Made by a program: the position numbers and the translations under genes. A stretch of 64,000 nt of DNA. Origin: Pseudomonas sp. GM50. Lineage in GTDB: Bacteria > Pseudomonadota > Gammaproteobacteria > Pseudomonadales > Pseudomonadaceae. The stretch covers positions 17,981-81,980 of the forward strand of contig NZ_AKJK01000009.1 in assembly GCF_000282375.1 (NCBI RefSeq), in the 5' to 3' direction. The notes under the pieces are model-generated. The model saw only the letters and a program-made list of their open reading frames with translations. It made no database searches and was not told the origin of the DNA. Shown one piece after another: positions 41,053 through 50,046 of the stretch (position 1 is its first letter; each line of letters starts with the position of its first letter).

Positions 41053-41838
41053 ATGAAACGTACGTGCACCAGCCTGATGCTCGCGGGATCCTTGCTGGCC
41101 GGGGGCCAGGCAATGGCCGGCGACTTGCTGCAATGGCAGAACAACAGCCTGACCTACCTTTATGGCAAGGACTTCCAGGTCAACCCGCGCATTCAGCAAA
41201 CCGTCACCTTCGAGCACGCCGATGCCTGGAAATACGGGGATAACTTCTTCTTCCTCGACAAGATCTTCTACAACGGCGAGAAGGACTTCAACGCCGGCCC
41301 GAACACCTATTACGGGGAGTTCCAGCCACGTATTTCGCTGGGCAAGGTTCTCGACCAGAAGATCGAATTCGGCCCGGTCAAGGACGTGCTGCTGGCCATG
41401 ACGTACGAGTTTGGTGAGGGCGATACCGAGTCCTACCTGATCGGTCCGGGTTTCGACCTGGCGATTCCCGGGTTCGACTACTTCCAGTTGAACTTCTACC
41501 AGCGTCACACCGAGGGCAGCCGCCCGGGTGACAACGTCTGGCAGATCACCCCGGTCTGGTCCTACACCATTCCCGTGGGCGATTCGAACATCCTGATCGA
41601 TGGTTTCATGGACTGGGTGGTCGACAACGACAAGAACAGCAAAGGCACCTACCACGCCAACCTGCACTTCAACCCGCAGATCAAATACGATTTGGGTAAA
41701 GCGATGAATATTGGCGAGAAGCAGTTGTACGTGGGTGTCGAGTACGACTACTGGTCAGACAAGTACGGGATCAAGGACAGCCAGGCCTTCAAGACCGATC
41801 AGAGCAACACGAGCTTGCTGGTGAAGTTCCACTTCTAA
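41053..41838 (+). CDS. Tsx-like nucleoside-specific outer-membrane channel
   Basis: A 261-residue outer-membrane beta-barrel protein. Signal peptide MKRTCTSLMLAGSLLAGGQA-MA, then LLQWQNNSLTYLYGKDFQVN, FEHADAWKYGDNFFFLDKIF, and the terminal strand SLLVKFHF ending in Phe, as in barrel proteins. It resembles Tsx-type nucleoside channels, so it should let nucleosides or purines through the outer membrane, which fits the neighbouring permeases. GGGAGC lies before the ATG at 41053. The long upstream extension of the frame is discarded because it would bury the signal peptide. Confidence 0.87.
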   Translation: MKRTCTSLMLAGSLLAGGQAMAGDLLQWQNNSLTYLYGKDFQVNPRIQQTVTFEHADAWKYGDNFFFLDKIFYNGEKDFNAGPNTYYGEFQPRISLGKVLDQKIEFGPVKDVLLAMTYEFGEGDTESYLIGPGFDLAIPGFDYFQLNFYQRHTEGSRPGDNVWQITPVWSYTIPVGDSNILIDGFMDWVVDNDKNSKGTYHANLHFNPQIKYDLGKAMNIGEKQLYVGVEYDYWSDKYGIKDSQAFKTDQSNTSLLVKFHF

Positions 41839-41848
41839 TCGTAAAAGC

Positions 41849-41923
41849 TTCGCGGGCAAGCCTCGCTCCTACAGTGGATTTGTGAACGGCACAGATCAAT
41901 GTAGGAGCGAGGCTTGCCCGCGA
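41849..41923. repeat. REP pair, family A
   Basis: CTTCGCGGGCAAGCCTCGCT opposite GTAGGAGCGAGGCTTGCCCG plus CGAA, between convergent genes. Confidence 0.9.
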
Positions 41924-41941
41924 ACAGCCACACCGCAAATC

Positions 41942-43114
41942 TCAAGCCGGAACCGCAGGCTCCACCAACCCCAGAAACCGGCACAGCTCATCCCGCTTGG
42001 CCAACGCATCGCGCCGCCCCAGATCGATCAACTCGCTGCAATACCCCGCCTCGAACAGCAGATAACTCAGCACCCCCGCCCCGCTGGTCTTGGTCGCCCC
42101 CGGCCCGCGCAAAAACAGGCGCAAGGCCGCCGGTAATTCCTGTCGGTGCCGCGCTGCAATTTCATCGATCGGCTGACTCGGCGAAATCACCAGCACCTCC
42201 ACCGGCGCAGCTCCCAATGCCCGACTCGGTGCGCCGTCGGGCAGCAGATGGCTGAACTGGTTCAGACGCTGCAGCAACTCGATGTCACTTTCCAGGCTGT
42301 CAATGAACGTACTGTTGAGCATGTGCCCGCCGATTTGCGCCAGGGTTGGCTGCTGACCGGTATAGGCACGTTGCAACGGCTGTTGCGGGTCGACCCCGCG
42401 CGGGTTGCCGCTGACGCCCACCACCAGCACGCGGCTGGCGCCCAGGTGCAGGGCCGGGCTGATCGGTGCTGATTGACGCACCGCGCCATCGCCGAAATAT
42501 TCTTCGCCGATCTTCACCGGCGCAAACAGCAATGGAATCGCCGAACTGGCCAGCAAATGGTCGACGCTCAATTGGGTCGGCACGCCGATTCGCCGATGGC
42601 GCAACCAGGACTCGATCGTGCCCCCGCCCTGATAAAACGTGACGGCCTGACCGGATTCATAGCCAAACGCCGTGACCGCCACCGCCTTCAATTGCTTTTG
42701 CGCGATGGCCTCGGCAATTCCGGGCATGTGCAGTTTGTCGTTGAGTAAACCGCGCAGCGGTGAGCTGTTGAGCAAGGCCACTGGTACCTGAGAGCCAATC
42801 CCCAGCAGACTGTGACTGACAAAGCGGGTGGCTTGATGGATCACCCCCGGCCAGTCGCTGCGCAACACCAGATGACTGCGGAATCCTTGCCAGAAGGCGG
42901 TCAGGCTTTGAATCGCGCCGCGAAAGTCCATTGCCCCACTGGCCAGGCTGACCGCGTTGATCGCGCCGGCAGAGGTGCCGACGATCACCGGAAACGGATT
43001 CGCCGCCCCCACCGGCAGCAGCTCGGCAATCGCCGCCAGCACGCCCACCTGATAGGCCGCCCGAGCCCCGCCGCCGGAAAGTATCAACCCTGTAACCGGT
43101 TCAGCAGAACTCAT
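41942..43114 (-). CDS. Patatin-like phospholipase
   Basis: A 390-residue protein with a patatin domain: the oxyanion loop LILSGGGARAAYQVG, nucleophile Ser48 in VIVGTSAGAINAVS, and catalytic Asp in EYFGDGAVRQSAPIS, forming the Ser-Asp dyad. The C-terminal 130 residues (PSQPIDEIAARHRQELPAAL onward) are helical. No signal peptide, so it should act on cytoplasmic or inner-leaflet lipids. GGAGTG precedes the ATG. A lipid A acyltransferase gene lies directly upstream on the same strand, 35 bases away. Confidence 0.9.
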   Translation of the reverse strand: MSSAEPVTGLILSGGGARAAYQVGVLAAIAELLPVGAANPFPVIVGTSAGAINAVSLASGAMDFRGAIQSLTAFWQGFRSHLVLRSDWPGVIHQATRFVSHSLLGIGSQVPVALLNSSPLRGLLNDKLHMPGIAEAIAQKQLKAVAVTAFGYESGQAVTFYQGGGTIESWLRHRRIGVPTQLSVDHLLASSAIPLLFAPVKIGEEYFGDGAVRQSAPISPALHLGASRVLVVGVSGNPRGVDPQQPLQRAYTGQQPTLAQIGGHMLNSTFIDSLESDIELLQRLNQFSHLLPDGAPSRALGAAPVEVLVISPSQPIDEIAARHRQELPAALRLFLRGPGATKTSGAGVLSYLLFEAGYCSELIDLGRRDALAKRDELCRFLGLVEPAVPA

Positions 43115-43149
43115 TGCAACACTCCATGGTGCTTAAAGGGATCGGTGAC

Positions 43150-44082
43150 TCAACCGCGTTTGGCGTACAGCTTCGGTTCGCCCGGTGGACGGCTCTTGAA
43201 GCGGCGATGTGCCCAAAGGTATTGCTCCGGACATTCGCGCAACGCGCTTTCGACCCACTGGTTGATCCGAATGCAGTCAGCCTCCTCCGTCTCGCCGGGG
43301 AAGCCCTCCAGCGGCGCATGGATCACCAACCGATAACCACTGCCGTCAGCCAGGCGTTGCTGAGTGAACGGCACCACCAGCGCTTTGCCCAACCGCGCGA
43401 ACTTGCTGGTGGCGGTGACGGTCGCCGCCTGAATCCCGAACAACGGCACGAAGATACTTTGCTTGGCGCCATAGTCCTGATCCGGCGCGTACCAGATCGC
43501 TCGGCCTGCCCGCAGCAGTTTGAGCATGCCACGCACGTCGTCGCGCTCCACTGCCAGCGAGTCAAGATTGTGCCGCTCGCGGCCACGACGCTGGATGTAG
43601 TCGAACAGCGGATTCTTGTGTTCGCGGTACATGCCATCAATGGTGTGCTGCTGGCCGAGCAGCGCCGCGCCGATTTCCAGCGTGGTGAAATGCACGGCCA
43701 TCAGAATCACGCCCTTGCCCTCTGTCTGGGCCTGCTTCAAATGCTCCAGGCCTTCGACATGGGCCAGTTTCGCCAGACGCTTGCGCGACCACCACCAGCT
43801 CATGGCCATCTCGAAGAAGGCGATGCCGGTGGAGGCGAAGTTTTCCTTGAGCAGACGCTTGCGCTCGGCAGCGGACTTTTCAGGGAAACACAGCTCAAGA
43901 TTGCGCTTGGCAATGCGCCGTCGGTCGCCGGCCACCCGATACATCAAGGCGCCCAAGACGCGACCGACCGACAGCAACGCCGGATACGGCAGCTGCACAA
44001 TCAGCCACAACAGCCCCAAGCCACACCACAGCGGCCAGAAACGTGGAGAAAGAAATGCTGTTCGAAAACGCGGGCGATCCAT
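43150..44082 (-). CDS. LpxL/HtrB-type lipid A lauroyl acyltransferase
   Basis: A 310-residue membrane-anchored acyltransferase that adds a secondary acyl chain to lipid A. An N-terminal helix (FWPLWCGLGLLWLIVQLPYP), the catalytic HX4E in MAVHFTTLEIGAAL, then YREHKNPLFDYIQRRGRERH and AIWYAPDQDYG are family marks. The ATG at 44082 has a GGAA upstream; the frame continues to 44625 antisense to minC, which is a shadow. Divergent from minC. It is probably cotranscribed with the patatin gene. Which lipid A position it acts on is not decidable. Confidence 0.9.
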   Translation of the reverse strand: MDRPRFRTAFLSPRFWPLWCGLGLLWLIVQLPYPALLSVGRVLGALMYRVAGDRRRIAKRNLELCFPEKSAAERKRLLKENFASTGIAFFEMAMSWWWSRKRLAKLAHVEGLEHLKQAQTEGKGVILMAVHFTTLEIGAALLGQQHTIDGMYREHKNPLFDYIQRRGRERHNLDSLAVERDDVRGMLKLLRAGRAIWYAPDQDYGAKQSIFVPLFGIQAATVTATSKFARLGKALVVPFTQQRLADGSGYRLVIHAPLEGFPGETEEADCIRINQWVESALRECPEQYLWAHRRFKSRPPGEPKLYAKRG

Positions 44083-44200
44083 TAAAGGTTCCGTCAAGAC
44101 AGTGGCCGCGCATTCTACATCGTTCGACCCGGCTTGCGGCCCGCGGGCGTTCTCGTTATAAGTCTCGGCACTTTTAGTGACAAGTCGTTGTATGCCGACC

Positions 44201-44938
44201 ATGAGCCAAACCGAACCGCTAGACCAAGATCCCGTGTTCCAGTTGAAGGGCAGCATGCTCGCCATTACGGTGCTGGAACTGGCCCGTAACGACCTTGAGA
44301 ACCTTGATCGACAACTGGCCGCCAAGGTCGCCCAGGCGCCCAACTTCTTCAGCAACGCGCCGTTGGTACTGGCCCTGGACAAACTCCCGGCCAGCGAAGG
44401 CTCGGTCGATCTGCCGGGCCTGATGCGCATCTGCCGCCAGCATGGCCTGCGCACCCTGGCGATTCGTGCCAGCCGCATTGAAGACATTGCCGCCGCCATC
44501 GCCGTCGATCTGCCAGTGCTGCCGCCGTCCGGCGCCCGCGAGCGCCCGCTCGACCCGCTCGAAGGCACTGTTGCGAAAAAACCGGAAAAACCACCGGAAC
44601 CGACCATCAAACCGACCAAAATCATTACCTCGCCGGTACGCGGTGGCCAGCAGATTTATGCCCAGGGTTGCGATTTGGTGGTGATTTCGTCGGTCAGCCC
44701 GGGGGCGGAACTTCTCGCCGATGGGAACATCCATGTATACGGCGCGATGCGCGGTCGTGTCTTGGCCGGCGTCAAAGGTGACACGAAAGCCAGGATTTTC
44801 TGTCAGCAAATGACCGCTGAACTGGTCTCCATCGCCGGCCACTACAAGGTTTCCGAGGATCTGCGTCGTGATCCATTGTGGGGCGCGGGCGTACAAGTCA
44901 GCCTGTCGGGCGACGTGTTGAACATCATTCGGCTTTAA
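44201..44938 (+). CDS. minC: Septum site-determining protein MinC
   Basis: A 245-residue MinC: N-terminal FtsZ-inhibiting domain ([20 protein letters not shown]), a proline-rich linker (about 112-140), and the C-terminal beta-helix that binds MinD ([40 protein letters not shown]). It blocks Z-ring formation away from midcell. I prefer the ATG at 44201 (MSQTE) by family; one at 44192 is also in frame. minD follows after about 200 bases. Confidence 0.96.
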   Translation: MSQTEPLDQDPVFQLKGSMLAITVLELARNDLENLDRQLAAKVAQAPNFFSNAPLVLALDKLPASEGSVDLPGLMRICRQHGLRTLAIRASRIEDIAAAIAVDLPVLPPSGARERPLDPLEGTVAKKPEKPPEPTIKPTKIITSPVRGGQQIYAQGCDLVVISSVSPGAELLADGNIHVYGAMRGRVLAGVKGDTKARIFCQQMTAELVSIAGHYKVSEDLRRDPLWGAGVQVSLSGDVLNIIRL

Positions 44939-45139
44939 CGGATACTGCCGCATTTTCCAAGCATCTCTAAAACGTAGCGAAAACGGCTCAAACGAAGTAG
45001 GAAAAAGGCTAAAAGTAGTGTTTACCGGGGGTAAGCGCCGCTCAAAACCGGATTCCAGCCAAGGCTGTCCGACTGCAGTAGTTTTTCAAGAGATGTTTTT
45101 CAGGGGCTAAACGTCCTTTTTCCTTAGGGGTAAAACACC
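44939..45139. other. minC-minD intergenic region
   Basis: About 200 bases without a gene. The length suggests that minDE may have its own promoter; I cannot assign boxes with confidence. Confidence 0.4.
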
Positions 45140-45952
45140 TTGGCCAAGATTCTCGTGGTTACATCCGGCAAGGGTGGTGTGGGTAAGACCACCACCAGCG
45201 CCGCTATCGGTACCGGCCTCGCTCTGCGTGGTCACAAAACAGTTATCGTCGACTTCGACGTCGGCTTGCGTAACCTCGACCTGATCATGGGTTGCGAGCG
45301 CCGCGTGGTGTATGACTTCGTCAACGTGGTAAACGGCGAAGCCAACCTGCAACAGGCTCTGATCAAAGACAAACGTCTGGAAAACCTCTACGTACTGGCC
45401 GCCAGTCAGACCCGCGATAAAGACGCGCTGACTGTCGAAGGCGTCGAAAAGGTCCTGATGCAGCTGAAAGAAGACTTCGAATTCGTGGTCTGCGACTCCC
45501 CGGCGGGTATCGAGAAAGGCGCCCACCTGGCCATGTACTTCGCTGACGAAGCGATCGTGGTGACCAACCCGGAAGTCTCCTCCGTACGTGACTCGGACCG
45601 CATGCTGGGCCTGTTGGCCAGCAAGTCCCGTCGCGCCGAAAACGGCGAAGACCCGATCAAGGAACACCTGCTGCTTACTCGCTACAACCCTACACGCGTG
45701 AGCAACGGCGAAATGCTCGGCGTCGAAGACGTCAAGGAAATCCTGGCGGTGACCCTGCTGGGCGTGATTCCGGAATCGCAAGCCGTTCTCAAGGCCTCCA
45801 ACCAGGGCGTGCCGGTCATTCTCGACGACCAGAGCGATGCCGGTCAGGCATACAGCGATGCCGTCGATCGTCTGCTGGGCAAAACCGTGGACCATCGTTT
45901 CCTCGATGTCGAGAAGAAGGGATTCTTCGAGCGACTTTTTGGAGGTAGGTAA
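45140..45952 (+). CDS. minD: Septum site-determining ATPase MinD
   Basis: A 270-residue ParA/MinD ATPase. The deviant Walker A is [16 protein letters not shown] (residues 9-24), with [20 protein letters not shown] and [13 protein letters not shown]. The C-terminal amphipathic helix [11 protein letters not shown] targets the membrane. It recruits MinC and is released by MinE, giving pole-to-pole oscillation. The start is TTG with GGGG upstream, as is usual in pseudomonads. The stop overlaps the minE start by one base. Confidence 0.97.
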   Translation: MAKILVVTSGKGGVGKTTTSAAIGTGLALRGHKTVIVDFDVGLRNLDLIMGCERRVVYDFVNVVNGEANLQQALIKDKRLENLYVLAASQTRDKDALTVEGVEKVLMQLKEDFEFVVCDSPAGIEKGAHLAMYFADEAIVVTNPEVSSVRDSDRMLGLLASKSRRAENGEDPIKEHLLLTRYNPTRVSNGEMLGVEDVKEILAVTLLGVIPESQAVLKASNQGVPVILDDQSDAGQAYSDAVDRLLGKTVDHRFLDVEKKGFFERLFGGR

Positions 45953-46206
45953 TGAACCTTTTTGACTTCTTTCGTGCCAGTAAAAAGGTCAGCACCGCGT
46001 CGGTAGCGAAAGAGCGTCTACAGATCATCGTGGCGCATGAACGCGGCCAGCGCAGTACGCCGGATTACCTGCCAGCCTTGCAGAAGGAGCTGGTGGAAGT
46101 GATCCGCAAGTACGTCAATATCGGGTCCGATGACGTGCACGTCGCTCTGGAAAACCAGGGCAGCTGCTCGATCCTGGAACTCAATATCACCCTGCCAGAT
46201 CGCTGA
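45952..46206 (+). CDS. minE: Cell division topological specificity factor MinE
   Basis: An 84-residue Min[21 protein letters not shown], the anti-MinCD helix [20 protein letters not shown], and the dimer domain [17 protein letters not shown]. It stimulates MinD ATPase and confines MinC to the poles. TAATG overlap with minD implies coupled translation. Confidence 0.97.
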   Translation: MNLFDFFRASKKVSTASVAKERLQIIVAHERGQRSTPDYLPALQKELVEVIRKYVNIGSDDVHVALENQGSCSILELNITLPDR

Positions 46207-46263
46207 GTCGATCCGGCGGGAGCCACGGCGGCTCAGGCCTTCCAGACCCTGTTTGGGGGCGAA

Positions 46264-46377
46264 CTGTGGCGAGGGGGCTTGCCCCCGTTTGAGTGCGCAG
46301 CACTCACAGGACCTTCGGTTCACCGGAAGTTTTGGGGCTGCTTCGCAGCCCAACGGGGGCAAGCCCCCTCGCCACAG
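46264..46377. repeat. Composite palindromic repeat, family C, short copy
   Basis: CTGTGGCGAGGGGGCTTGCC and GGCAAGCCCCCTCGCCACAG ends with inner GGGGCTGCTTCGCAGCCC and a short centre. Confidence 0.9.
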
Positions 46378-46438
46378 GTCGCTCCTACAGAGTGTGAGGG
46401 CCTGAGCCGCCGTTGGCGTTTGTTACGAGGCTGTTTTA

Positions 46439-47074
46439 ATGCCGTTGTCCAACATCCGCATCATCCATCAGGACGCCGCCGTACTCGTGGTGGACAAACC
46501 GACCCTGTTGCTCTCCGTCCCTGGCCGGGCCGATGACAACAAGGACTGCCTGATCACGCGCCTGCAAGAAAACGGCTACCCGGAAGCGCGAATTGTCCAT
46601 CGGCTGGACTGGGAAACCTCCGGCATCATTCTGTTGGCCCGTGACCCGGACACTCATCGCGAGCTGTCTCGGCAATTTCACGACCGCGAAACCGAAAAAG
46701 CCTACACCGCCCTGTGCTGGGGACAACCGGAACTGGACAGCGGCAGCATCGACCTGCCCCTGCGCTACGACCCGCCGACCAAGCCACGCCATGTGGTGGA
46801 CCACGAGTTTGGCAAGCACGCCCTGACCTTCTGGCGTGTGCTGGAGCGTTGTGGCGACTGGTGTCGCGTCGAGCTGACGCCGATCACCGGCCGCTCTCAC
46901 CAGTTGCGCGTGCACATGCTCTCCATCGGCCACCCGCTGTTGGGTGACGGGCTCTACGCCCATGAGCAAGCACTGGCTGCCTGGCCGCGCTTGTGCCTGC
47001 ATGCGAGCATGTTGAGTTTTACCCACCCCCAAACTGGCGACCGCTTGCGTTTCGAATGCCCGGCACCGTTTTAA
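46439..47074 (+). CDS. rluA: RluA-family pseudouridine synthase
   Basis: A 211-residue synthase. The catalytic Asp is in RIVHRLDWETSGIILLARDP; KAYTALCWGQ, RVELTPITGRSHQLRVHMLS and GHPLLGDGLYAHE are conserved blocks. There is no S4 domain, and the short length fits RluA, which modifies 23S rRNA U746 and tRNA U32. GAGG precedes the ATG. Confidence 0.88.
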   Translation: MPLSNIRIIHQDAAVLVVDKPTLLLSVPGRADDNKDCLITRLQENGYPEARIVHRLDWETSGIILLARDPDTHRELSRQFHDRETEKAYTALCWGQPELDSGSIDLPLRYDPPTKPRHVVDHEFGKHALTFWRVLERCGDWCRVELTPITGRSHQLRVHMLSIGHPLLGDGLYAHEQALAAWPRLCLHASMLSFTHPQTGDRLRFECPAPF

Positions 47075-47118
47075 ATCTGCCACATGGCGTCACCGCTTCA
47101 AAGCGAGGATTGAACAGA

Positions 47119-48225
47119 ATGAGTAGTACTGACTCCTTGGCAACGCCCGTCAAGAAAACCCGAAATCAGCTGCTTTATCTGATCTACGGCAATCAGGACG
47201 TTTATCGGCGCGAAGCCAAGTTCAGCATTTTGACTGCGCTTTCCCATGTGAAGAACGGCGAGCTGCCGTGCATCAGAATCCTGACGGATCGCCCGCAAGA
47301 CTACGCTGGCTGGCCGGTTGAAACCGTGTTCCTGACCGAAGAAACCCTGACCCGGTGGCAGGGCGAAAACGGCTATCACCATCGCCGCAAAGCCTGTGCC
47401 ATGGCCGCCGGTCTGAAGCTTGCTGAAAAGACCTTGTTCGTCGATACCGACACCCTGTTCACCAGCGACCCGAACCGAATCTTCAACCAGATTCAGCCCG
47501 GGCACTACCTGATGGACCGCTTCGAGTACGACTGGCGGGACGTCTGCGAACGCCACGACTACCTGAAGCTTGGCGAACGCCTACGCGCTCACGGCATCAC
47601 CCCGGACAACGGTTTCAAGTTGTACAACAGCGGACTTTGCGGCGTGACCGAGCGCGACGCGCCGCTGTTCGAAGCGTCGATCCAGTTTATCGACGAATGG
47701 ACCCGCGACAGCTTCGACATTCACACCATCGAGCAAATCGCCCTGTCGTTCGCGATGCGCGACAAACCGGTGGGTGAAGCGAAAAAATACGTTTATCACT
47801 ACTTCGCGGAAAAACGCTTCTTCCATGCGATGCAGGCGTACTTCTTCTCCCAGCATGGCGAGCAGTTCAGCCAAAATCTGGTGGAACTGTGCCGCGATGT
47901 GCCGCGAGTCAAACCCGTTCCGTCGGCCTGGCAACGGCTGAAAATCAAATGGAAATTACGCAACCAGAACGGCGCCATGAGAAAAGTCGGTCGCGATTTG
48001 CTTTATGGCAGCGCAGCGCCCGATCATCCGTACTACACGGTATGCCGACATGAGTGGTGGGAATCCGCCTCGCGGGAGATTCTTCGCTGGAACCACACCC
48101 GTCAGAAACAGCTGCTGGACACCCATCAGAATCGCTGGCCCAAACAACTGCCCAAGCCAGAAAAGCCTGAAGATGAGCAGATCATCATGAAGTACCTGAA
48201 AAAACGGGTAGCCGCGGCCCGCTGA
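47119..48225 (+). CDS. Glycosyltransferase-like protein, hypothetical
   Basis: A 368-residue cytoplasmic protein. The N-terminal part looks like a GT-A fold: NQLLYLIYGNQDVYRREAKF, CIRILTDRPQDYAGWPVE, and a DxD-type site in KTLFVDTDTLFTSDPNRIFN, with NGFKLYNSGLCGVTERDAPL as an acceptor-side block. This suggests a nucleotide-sugar-dependent transferase; donor and acceptor are unknown. The C-terminal 120 residues are basic and helical. GCGAGGA precedes the ATG at 47119; the frame upstream overlaps rluA and is rejected. Confidence 0.75.
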   Translation: MSSTDSLATPVKKTRNQLLYLIYGNQDVYRREAKFSILTALSHVKNGELPCIRILTDRPQDYAGWPVETVFLTEETLTRWQGENGYHHRRKACAMAAGLKLAEKTLFVDTDTLFTSDPNRIFNQIQPGHYLMDRFEYDWRDVCERHDYLKLGERLRAHGITPDNGFKLYNSGLCGVTERDAPLFEASIQFIDEWTRDSFDIHTIEQIALSFAMRDKPVGEAKKYVYHYFAEKRFFHAMQAYFFSQHGEQFSQNLVELCRDVPRVKPVPSAWQRLKIKWKLRNQNGAMRKVGRDLLYGSAAPDHPYYTVCRHEWWESASREILRWNHTRQKQLLDTHQNRWPKQLPKPEKPEDEQIIMKYLKKRVAAAR

Positions 48226-48301
48226 CGCAACCTGCGAACGTCAGGCCCAAAGCCTCAAGCCAATACGTTAAACTCCCGCCCATTGCTGTCTGGAGTTTCT
48301 T

Positions 48302-49591
48302 ATGCGCGAAGAGTTGAACCAAGGCCTGATCGACTTCCTCAAGGCCTCCCCTACCCCGTTCCATGCCACCGCCAGCCTTGTTCAGCGTCTGGAAGCGGCC
48401 GGTTTTATACGCCTCGACGAGCGCGAGCCATGGACCACCGAAGCCAATGGTCGTTACTACGTCACCCGTAACGACTCTTCGATCGTCGCGTTCAAAATGG
48501 GCCGTCATTCGCCCCTGCACGGCGGCATCCGTCTGGTCGGCGCGCACACCGATAGCCCGTGCCTACGAGTCAAACCCCAACCGGAACTGCAACGCCAGGG
48601 CTTCTGGCAACTGGGCGTCGAAGTCTATGGCGGTGCACTGCTGGCGCCGTGGTTCGACCGCGATCTGTCTCTGGCCGGCCGCGTGACTTTCCGCCGTGAT
48701 GGCAAGGTCGAGAGCCAGTTGATCGATTTCAAGGCACCGATCGCGATCATTCCGAACCTGGCCATTCACCTCAACCGTGAAGCCAATATGGGCTGGGCGA
48801 TCAATGCCCAGACCGAACTGCCGCCGATCCTCGCGCAATTCGCCGGTGACGAGCGCGTGGACTTCCGCGCCGTGCTCACCGACCAACTGGCCCGCGAACA
48901 TGGCCTGAACGCCGATGTAGTGCTCGATTACGAGCTTAGCTTCTACGACACCCAAAGCGCTGCGGTCATCGGCCTGCATGGCGATTTCATTGCGGGTGCG
49001 CGCCTGGATAACTTGCTGTCGTGCTACGCCGGCCTGCAAGCTTTGCTGACGACCGAAACCGACGAAACCTGCGTGCTGGTCTGCAACGATCACGAAGAAG
49101 TCGGTTCCTGCTCGGCTTGTGGCGCCGACGGTCCGATGCTTGAGCAAACCCTGCGTCGCCTGTTGCCTGAAGGGGATGAATTCGTACGGACCATTCAGAA
49201 ATCCCTGCTGGTCTCGGCCGACAATGCCCACGGCGTGCACCCGAACTATGCGGACAAGCACGATGCCAACCACGGCCCGAAACTCAACGCCGGCCCGGTG
49301 ATCAAGGTCAACAGCAACCAGCGCTACGCCACCAACAGCGAAACCGCCGGCTTCTTCCGCCATTTGTGCATGGCCGAAGAAGTACCGGTGCAAAGCTTCG
49401 TGGTGCGCAGCGACATGGGCTGCGGCTCGACCATCGGCCCGATCACCGCCAGCCACCTGGGCGTGCGCACCGTGGACATCGGTTTGCCGACGTTCGCCAT
49501 GCACTCGATCCGTGAGTTGTGCGGCAGCCATGATCTGGCGCATCTGGTCAAAGTGCTGAGCGCGTTCTACGCCTGTCGCGAATTGCCGTAG
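48302..49591 (+). CDS. apeB: M18-family aminopeptidase
   Basis: A 429-residue metallopeptidase removing N-terminal, often acidic, residues. The zinc ligands are in [16 protein letters not shown] (His and first Asp region), [20 protein letters not shown] (Glu-Glu) and the final [15 protein letters not shown] (His). The usual sandwich domain is present, for example [24 protein letters not shown] precedes the ATG. Cytoplasmic; single gene followed by a REP pair. Confidence 0.93.
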   Translation: MREELNQGLIDFLKASPTPFHATASLVQRLEAAGFIRLDEREPWTTEANGRYYVTRNDSSIVAFKMGRHSPLHGGIRLVGAHTDSPCLRVKPQPELQRQGFWQLGVEVYGGALLAPWFDRDLSLAGRVTFRRDGKVESQLIDFKAPIAIIPNLAIHLNREANMGWAINAQTELPPILAQFAGDERVDFRAVLTDQLAREHGLNADVVLDYELSFYDTQSAAVIGLHGDFIAGARLDNLLSCYAGLQALLTTETDETCVLVCNDHEEVGSCSACGADGPMLEQTLRRLLPEGDEFVRTIQKSLLVSADNAHGVHPNYADKHDANHGPKLNAGPVIKVNSNQRYATNSETAGFFRHLCMAEEVPVQSFVVRSDMGCGSTIGPITASHLGVRTVDIGLPTFAMHSIRELCGSHDLAHLVKVLSAFYACRELP

Positions 49592-49608
49592 CCCGAGCGA
49601 ATCGCAAC

Positions 49609-49699
49609 CTGTGGGAGCGGGCTTGCTCGCGAAGGCGGTGTGTCAGTCGACATTAATGTTGCCTGACACCCCGCCTTCGCGAGCAAGCCCGCTCCCACA
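49609..49699. repeat. REP pair, family B
   Basis: CTGTGGGAGCGGGCTTGCTC plus GCGAAGGCGG opposite CCGCCTTCGCGAGCAAGCCC plus GCTCCCAC. Confidence 0.9.
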
Positions 49700-49797
49700 C
49701 GGATTGCGCTGCTTCTGACTCACTTCTGACCCACATCACCTCCCCTCGTCCGAAAGCCGCCTAGACTTGCAGTACCCTCCCCGACAAGGCTGTCACC

Positions 49798-49974
49798 ATG
49801 ATCTCGATGTCTTCGTTCCACGCCATGCTGATCCCGATTCTTTCCGGGATGATCATGCTGGCCATCGGCTTCAACTTTCGCGACAAGAACGCTGGTGTAT
49901 TCGCGATGTGGGTCGGCATGCTGATGATCCTTGCCACCGTGATCTACAAGATCCTCGCCAAACTCAACGAATAA
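49798..49974 (+). CDS. Small two-helix membrane protein, 58 residues
   Basis: MISMSSFHAMLIPILSGMIM starts a protein with two hydrophobic helices (about 9-26 and 35-53) joined by the charged loop NFRDKNAG, ending KILAKLNE. AAGG lies about nine bases before the ATG. It precedes the mechanosensitive channel gene on the same strand by 72 bases and may be cotranscribed. No family recognised, but composition and ribosome site make it a credible gene. Confidence 0.65.
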   Translation: MISMSSFHAMLIPILSGMIMLAIGFNFRDKNAGVFAMWVGMLMILATVIYKILAKLNE

Positions 49975-50046
49975 AACCTTGCGCCTGGCTCGCATTGATT
50001 TTGACGGGCTCGTACACTCGGCCGATTCGCTCATCCGAGGTTGACC

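Noticed and set aside
44083..44625. Upstream extension of the lipid A acyltransferase frame
   Set aside because: It is antisense to minC and has low-complexity Ser/Arg text; the family begins at the ATG at 44082.
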